The notes under the pieces: model-generated
What the model was told of the DNA's origin: nothing
Seen by the model: the letters and a program-made list of their open reading frames with translations, nothing else
The model's database searches: none
Origin: Gallionella sp.
GTDB lineage: Bacteria; Pseudomonadota; Gammaproteobacteria; Burkholderiales; Gallionellaceae
Reading direction: 5' to 3'
Length of the DNA: 18,284 bases
Assembly: GCA_024654105.1 (NCBI GenBank)
Contig: JANLID010000181.1
Coordinates: forward strand, 1-18,284
Made by a program: the position numbers and the translations under genes
Shown: positions 14,631 to 18,284 of the stretch, piece after piece
How positions within the stretch are numbered: position 1 is the stretch's first letter
Layout: each line of letters begins with the position of its first letter

Positions 14631-15372
14631 CGCCATCCTACTGAGGAATATTGCCAGCACGCTGCTCGCCGCCAGCACGCTGGCGGCATTGTACGGAGCG
14701 ATCCATTACACCGTGCACCTGCCGGGCCTGTTGCCGTTGCACAGCGTGCGCCTGAGCGCAGCGCCACAACGGGTGATTGCGGAAGATGTGTTGCAGGCAG
14801 TGCGCGGTGAAGTGAACGGCAACTTCTTCACCGTGGATATCGAGCAGTTGCGGCAAGCGCTGGAAAAACTGCCGTGGGTGCGCAGCGTCAGTATTCGCCG
14901 CGAGTTTCCGGATCGGCTGACGGTGGCGCTGGAAGAGCATCAGGCAGTGGCGCGCTGGAATGGCGCGGCGCTGGTGAATACCCACGGCGAGGTGTTTGAC
15001 GCATTCAGCGAAGCGCAACTGCCGGAGTTCATCAGCCAGGACGGTGATTCATTCGAGGTCGCGCAGCGCTATGGCGAATTCCGCCAGCAGCTTGCCGCGC
15101 TGAATTTGCAGGTGGCGCAGCTTGCCTTGTCGCCGCGCCATGCATGGCAATTGCGTCTGAGCAACGGCATGGTGCTGGAGCTGGGGCGCGAAGAGATGCA
15201 GCAGCGCCTGGCGCGCTTCGTGACGGTATACCCGTACAGCCTGGCTACACAGAGGATAGAGGGCAGAGGGCAGAGGGCAGAGGGGGCGGTGGCATATGTT
15301 GACCTGCGCTACCGCAACGGGTTTGCCATCAGGCGGATGGCGGAAGATAGAAAACTGGGGGCTGAAAGTTGA
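14620..15372 (+). CDS. ftsQ: Cell division protein FtsQ, with a short purine-repeat insertion
   Basis: FtsQ is a bitopic divisome scaffold that binds FtsL and FtsB. The 250 residues include a membrane segment at about 11-30, a POTRA domain at about 38-108 (LHSVRLSAAPQRV, then LPWVRSVSIRREFPDRLTVALEEHQAVARW), and a beta domain ending in YVDLRYRNGFAIR. About residues 211-222 (QRIEGRGQRAEG) come from a GGGCAGA heptad repeat inserted just before that last strand. In E. coli the C-terminal beta strands of FtsQ contact FtsB, so the insertion is near a functional edge. ATG 14620 overlaps ddl. The TGA overlaps a TTG (TTGA at 15369-15372) that opens the bridging frame to ftsA. Confidence 0.95.
   Translation: MWDNAILLRNIASTLLAASTLAALYGAIHYTVHLPGLLPLHSVRLSAAPQRVIAEDVLQAVRGEVNGNFFTVDIEQLRQALEKLPWVRSVSIRREFPDRLTVALEEHQAVARWNGAALVNTHGEVFDAFSEAQLPEFISQDGDSFEVAQRYGEFRQQLAALNLQVAQLALSPRHAWQLRLSNGMVLELGREEMQQRLARFVTVYPYSLATQRIEGRGQRAEGAVAYVDLRYRNGFAIRRMAEDRKLGAES
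15251..15287 (+). repeat. Purine heptad tract inside ftsQ
   Basis: GGGCAGA-type words repeat with a strict 7-nt period about three and a half times (about 15259-15284). No pyrimidine partner arm follows. It looks like a left arm alone, in frame within ftsQ. Confidence 0.8.
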
Positions 15373-15410
15373 AGATATTGAGAATTGAGGGCGAAAGGAA
15401 GATGACGGGG
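15346..15410 (+). repeat. Degenerate purine-rich tract at the ftsQ 3' end
   Basis: Loosely repeated GAAGAT, TTGAGA and GAAAGGA words run across the ftsQ stop codon. They resemble the purine arms elsewhere but are too degenerate for a clear unit, and I see no complementary arm. Confidence 0.5.
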
Positions 15411-15596
15411 AATAGACAGGTTTTTCTGTCCTCTGATGAAACAACTAGCCATTCGACTAGGCTGGCAAACAACGCCAGCCAAGTCGCTGGTTATGTTTTC
15501 TGTCCTCTGATGGAACAACTAGCCATTCGACTAGGCTGGCAAACAACGCCAGCCAAGTCGCTGGTTATGTCTTCTGGAGCGGAGCGCGAGCGATGA
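15369..15596 (+). other. Bridging mini-ORF across the ftsQ-ftsA gap (75 codons)
   Basis: The frame is open from TTG 15369, which overlaps the ftsQ stop, to TGA 15594-15596, which overlaps the ftsA ATG (ATGA). An internal ATG at 15402 follows GAAAGGAA closely and is an alternative start (64 codons). Because the tandem unit is 74 nt long, its two copies are read in different frames, yet neither gives a stop. The peptide shows no recognisable domain. Confidence 0.5.
15422..15569 (+). repeat. 74-nt tandem duplication between ftsQ and ftsA
   Basis: Two copies, 15422-15495 and 15496-15569, differ at one position (GATGAAAC versus GATGGAAC). Each begins TTTTCTGTCCTCTGATG and holds CTAG-CCATTCGA-CTAG plus a perfect 7-bp hairpin GGCTGGC-AAACAAC-GCCAGCC. 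A truncated third start (TCTTCTGG) follows. The GTCCTCTG word is shared with the right arm of element A in murE, so this is likely a further family member duplicated recently. Confidence 0.95.
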
Positions 15597-16828
15597 GCAG
15601 AAACAAGGAAACTAAAAACCTGGTGGTCGGACTGGATATCGGTACATCCAAAATCGTGGCGATTGTCGGCGAGATCAAGCCCGACGGCATGCTGGAGGTG
15701 ATCGGCATGGGCATGCACGAATCCGATGGCATGAAGAAAGGCATGGTGGTCAACATCGAAGCCACGGTGGGCGCAATTCAGCGCGCGCTGGAGGAGGCCG
15801 AACTGATGGCCGATTGCAAAATCCACGAAGTTCATACCGGCATTGCCGGCAGCCACATCCGCGGCATCAACTCGCGCGGCATGGTGAAGATCAAGGAGAA
15901 AGAGGTCGTGTCGACCGACATCGAGCGAGTGGTCGAAACTGCCAGCTCGATCAGCCTGCCGGGCGACCAGCAGATCCTGCATATTCTCGAACAGGAGTTC
16001 AGCATCGACGGCCAGGACGGCATCAAGAAGCCGCTCGGCATGAGTGGCATGCGCCTGGATGTCGAGGTGCATATTGTCAGCGGCGCGGTGGCGGCAGTGC
16101 AGAACATCATGAAATGCATCCACCGCTGCGGGCTGGAGGTCAATGAGTTGATCCTGCAGCCGCTGGCTTCGAGCAAGGCGGTGCTCGAAGAAGATGAAAA
16201 AGAACTGGGCGTGTGCCTTGTGGATATCGGCGGCGGCACCACCGACATCGCGGTATTTACCGGCGGCGCGATCCGCCATACCGCCGTAATCCCGATTGCC
16301 GGCGACCAGATTACCAACGATATCGCGATGGCGCTGCGCACCCCGACGCAGGATGCCGAAGATATCAAGATCAAACATGGTTGCGCACTGCGCCAACTGG
16401 CCGATGACGGCGTGATTGAAGTGCCCGGCGTGGGTGAACGCGGGCCGCGCATGTTGTCGCGCCAGACGCTGGCCGAGGTGATCGAACCGCGCGTCGAGGA
16501 ATTATATTCGCTGGTGCAGCAGGAATTGCGCCGCAGCGGTTTCGAGGATTTGCTGTCGTCCGGCATCGTGATTACCGGCGGCAGCAGTGCCATGCAGGGC
16601 ATGGTCGAGCTGGGTGAAGAGATTTTCCATATGCCGGTGCGTCTGGGCACCCCGAAATATGTCGGCGGGTTGTCCGACGTAGTGAAGACGCCACGCATGG
16701 CGACCGGCGTCGGGTTGTTGCTGTACGGTCTGGAGCATTTTCAGCGCAATGAGGAGACGCGTATGCAATCAGGTTCGTTTGGCGATGTGCTGGCAAGGAT
16801 GAAGGCCTGGTTTCAGGGGAACTTTTAG
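15593..16828 (+). CDS. ftsA: Cell division protein FtsA
   Basis: Actin-like ATPase that tethers FtsZ to the inner membrane and recruits later divisome proteins. It has 411 residues, normal length. Phosphate-1 motif GLDIGTSK is at 13-20, phosphate-2 VDIGGGTTDIAVF near 209-222, and the adenosine motif GIVITGGSSAMQGM near 323. The C-terminus, DVLARMKAWFQGNF, is the amphipathic membrane-targeting helix. ATG 15593 overlaps the end of the bridging frame. GGAG at 15581-15584 lies 8 nt upstream. No insertion is visible. Confidence 0.98.
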   Translation: MSRNKETKNLVVGLDIGTSKIVAIVGEIKPDGMLEVIGMGMHESDGMKKGMVVNIEATVGAIQRALEEAELMADCKIHEVHTGIAGSHIRGINSRGMVKIKEKEVVSTDIERVVETASSISLPGDQQILHILEQEFSIDGQDGIKKPLGMSGMRLDVEVHIVSGAVAAVQNIMKCIHRCGLEVNELILQPLASSKAVLEEDEKELGVCLVDIGGGTTDIAVFTGGAIRHTAVIPIAGDQITNDIAMALRTPTQDAEDIKIKHGCALRQLADDGVIEVPGVGERGPRMLSRQTLAEVIEPRVEELYSLVQQELRRSGFEDLLSSGIVITGGSSAMQGMVELGEEIFHMPVRLGTPKYVGGLSDVVKTPRMATGVGLLLYGLEHFQRNEETRMQSGSFGDVLARMKAWFQGNF

Positions 16829-16872
16829 CAGGTTGTGGTTGGCAGGTTCAGGGTTGGTTTGTAATTACTAAT

Positions 16873-16878
16873 AGGAGG
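16873..16878 (+). promoter_or_regulatory. Ribosome binding site of ftsZ
   Basis: A full AGGAGG site, 5 nt before ATG 16884 but only 2 nt before ATG 16881. This favours 16884. It is the strongest ribosome site in the window, which fits the high FtsZ level cells need relative to FtsA. Confidence 0.8.
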
Positions 16879-16883
16879 AAATG

Positions 16884-18056
16884 ATGGCGTTCGAACTAAT
16901 GGAAGCAGAAACACAAGACGCGGTGATCAAGGTGATCGGGGTGGGCGGCTGCGGAGGTAATGCCGTAGACCACATGATTGAGCAAGGCGTGCAAGGAGTC
17001 GAGTTCATCGTCATCAACACCGACTCGCAAGCGCTCAAACGCAGCAAGGCGCGCTCTCAGTTGCAGATCGGCATGGCGATCACCAAAGGGCTGGGCGCAG
17101 GTGCCAAACCGTCGATTGGTCAGGCGGCGGCCGAGGAGGACCGTGAACGCATCAAGGAGATGATCAGCGGTGCGCATATGGTGTTCATCACCGCCGGCAT
17201 GGGCGGAGGCACCGGGACGGGCGCTGCGCCGATCATCGCGCAAATCGCCCGCGAACTGGACATCCTGACCGTGGCGGTGGTCACCAAGCCGTTTGCTTAC
17301 GAAGGCAACCGGATGCGCTTTGCCAAGGCCGGCATCGAGGCTTTGCACGAGCATGTCGATTCGCTGATCATCGTGCCGAATTCCAAGCTGATGGAGGTGC
17401 TGGGCTGCGATGTCACCGTGCCGGAAGCGTTCAAGGCTGCCAACGGCGTGCTGCAGGGCGCGGTCGCGGGCATCGCCGAGGTGATCAACGTGCCGGGTCT
17501 GATCAACGTGGACTTTGCCGATGTGCGCACCGTAATGTCGGAAAACGGCATGGCGATGATGGGTTCCGCGATTGCTTCCGGCCCGGATCGTGCGCGTGCC
17601 GCTGCAGAGCGCGCCATTGCCAGCCCGCTGCTGGAAGATGTGGATATGTCCGGCGCGCGCGGCGTGCTGGTGAACATTACATCGTCCAGCCAATTGAAAC
17701 TGAAGGAGCTGGAAGAGGTGATGGAATGCGTCAAATTCGCCGCAGAAGAGGCGACGGTCATTGTCGGCTCGGTATTTGACGAGGCAATGGGCGACGAATT
17801 GCGCGTGACGGTCGTGGCGACCGGGCTGGGCGCGCCGCGCATCAAAAAACCGGAGGTGGTCTATCGCAGCAATGAAGAAGCCGGGCAGCGCACCGGCACG
17901 GACAATCAGTTGATTGCCAATTCCGGCATTGACTATACCAAGCTGGATACGCCTACCGTGATACGAACCGGCCGCAGGGAGCAGATTGAAGCAATGGAAA
18001 AATCCGGAGCGGATACTTACGATATCCCGACATTTTTGCGCAAACAGGCGGATTAA
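16884..18056 (+). CDS. ftsZ: Cell division protein FtsZ
   Basis: Tubulin-like GTPase that forms the Z-ring. It has 390 residues from ATG 16884 (ATG 16881 would add one). GTP-binding loops are GVGGCGGNAVDHM (19-31) and the tubulin signature GGGTGTG at 107-113 (MGGGTGTGAAP). The synergy-loop region NVDFADVRTVM is present. The variable linker is short, and the C-terminal peptide DIPTFLRKQAD is the conserved FtsA/ZipA-binding tail. A 55-nt gap separates it from ftsA. It is the last gene of the cluster in view; lpxC, which follows ftsZ in many proteobacteria, is not on this strand in the remaining 228 nt. Confidence 0.98.
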   Translation: MAFELMEAETQDAVIKVIGVGGCGGNAVDHMIEQGVQGVEFIVINTDSQALKRSKARSQLQIGMAITKGLGAGAKPSIGQAAAEEDRERIKEMISGAHMVFITAGMGGGTGTGAAPIIAQIARELDILTVAVVTKPFAYEGNRMRFAKAGIEALHEHVDSLIIVPNSKLMEVLGCDVTVPEAFKAANGVLQGAVAGIAEVINVPGLINVDFADVRTVMSENGMAMMGSAIASGPDRARAAAERAIASPLLEDVDMSGARGVLVNITSSSQLKLKELEEVMECVKFAAEEATVIVGSVFDEAMGDELRVTVVATGLGAPRIKKPEVVYRSNEEAGQRTGTDNQLIANSGIDYTKLDTPTVIRTGRREQIEAMEKSGADTYDIPTFLRKQAD

Positions 18057-18060
18057 ATTC

Positions 18061-18120
18061 AGGGCTCAAGGACTGAGCAAAACTAGCCGGGGGTGCTTTT
18101 TCAACCCTCAGTCCTCGCCC
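18061..18120 (+). repeat. Heptad palindrome downstream of ftsZ
   Basis: AGGACTGAG at 18069-18077 pairs perfectly with CTCAGTCCT at 18107-18115. Flanking AGGGC and GCCCT extend the arms. It uses the same GGACTGA/TCAGTCC words as the ftsW-murG element and the murF loop. It sits 4 nt after the ftsZ stop, between convergent genes, and could shape the mRNA 3' end. There is no T-run after the stem, so a classical intrinsic terminator is not supported. Confidence 0.82.
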
Positions 18121-18175
18121 TTGTCGTGAGCTTTTGATCTATCCGGTTTTGTAGCATGCAATCTGTCTGGTCGTC
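18121..18175. other. Intergenic stretch without recognised features
   Basis: Between the post-ftsZ palindrome and the convergent stop I see no gene, promoter pair or terminator hairpin. Confidence 0.5.
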
Positions 18176-18283
18176 CTATTGCTCAGGCGCCACCGTTCCC
18201 TGTAGCGACGCCATCTCTTTGATGGCCTGTTCCATAGCGGCCTGGTCGCCAGATTGTTGGGCCTGCTCAATCTTCTTGCCGAC
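18176..18283 (-). CDS. C-terminal end of an unrecognised convergent gene
   Basis: On the reverse strand an open frame enters from the window edge and stops at TAG (18178-18176). The 35 visible residues include KKIEQAQQSGDQAAMEQAIKE and end in TVAPEQ. They are hydrophilic and predicted helical, with no motif I recognise. The frame lacks a start because the gene continues beyond the window. The call rests on an open frame and plausible composition only. A forward gene beyond the edge cannot be excluded. Confidence 0.45.
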   Translation of the reverse strand, partial: VGKKIEQAQQSGDQAAMEQAIKEMASLQGTVAPEQ

Positions 18284-18284
18284 T

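Noticed and set aside
15422..15569. CRISPR-like array
   Set aside because: The two units are contiguous 74-nt copies without distinct spacers.
16829..16880. Possible promoter before ftsZ (TTGGCA at 16839-16844, TAATTA at 16862-16867)
   Set aside because: The spacing is 17 nt, but the -10 match is poor and the region is only 52 nt long. I cannot support a promoter from this alone, though ftsZ promoters within ftsA-ftsQ are known in other bacteria.
18061..18120. Intrinsic terminator after ftsZ
   Set aside because: The T-run (18096-18101) lies inside the loop between the arms and no T-run follows the stem, so only a palindrome is claimed.

Overview
This window is an almost complete division and cell-wall (dcw) cluster, all on the + strand, in the order rsmH(partial)-ftsL-ftsI-murE-murF-mraY-murD-ftsW-murG-murC-murB-ddl-ftsQ-ftsA-ftsZ. 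After ftsZ there is a short gap and then the last codons of a convergent, unrecognised gene. Gene order, the DNPR (meso-diaminopimelate) motif of MurE, FtsL/FtsQ/FtsA together, and the overall protein character point to a Gram-negative proteobacterium. A betaproteobacterium of the Nitrosomonadales/Gallionellaceae type is my best guess, from general resemblance and not from any search.

Layout: 2-4641 holds the rRNA methyltransferase, the septal synthesis genes ftsL and ftsI, and murE. 4638-9812 holds murF, mraY, murD and the glycosyltransferase ftsW. 9955-14630 holds murG, murC, murB and ddl. 14620-18056 holds ftsQ, ftsA and ftsZ. The enzymes make UDP-MurNAc-pentapeptide (MurB, C, D, E, F, Ddl), move it to lipid I and lipid II (MraY, MurG), and polymerise and cross-link it at the septum (FtsW, FtsI) under the divisome (FtsL, FtsQ, FtsA, FtsZ). 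Most junctions overlap by 1-16 nt (ATGA, TGATG and similar), so the set looks like one translationally coupled operon. I found no convincing internal promoter.

The unusual part is a dense set of about thirteen short imperfect palindromes and purine-rich repeats inside this housekeeping operon. Many have arms built of degenerate 7-nt words: a purine-rich left arm and a complementary pyrimidine-rich right arm, sometimes around a core with two small hairpins. Some lie in frame inside genes (murE twice, murF, murC, murB, ftsQ) or form new C-terminal tails (murF, murB). Others fill the only four gaps longer than about 60 nt (mraY-murD, ftsW-murG, murG-murC, ftsQ-ftsA). In three of these gaps a single reading frame stays open from an overlap with the upstream stop codon to an overlap with the downstream ATGA start, as if repeats persist here only where ribosome traffic is not broken. 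In the ftsW-murG element, the two heptads whose consensus would put a stop in that frame are the two that deviate from consensus. One 55-nt core occurs twice in opposite orientations (murE 5' end and ftsW-murG). FtsI, MraY, FtsW, MurG, Ddl, FtsA and FtsZ carry no such insertion.
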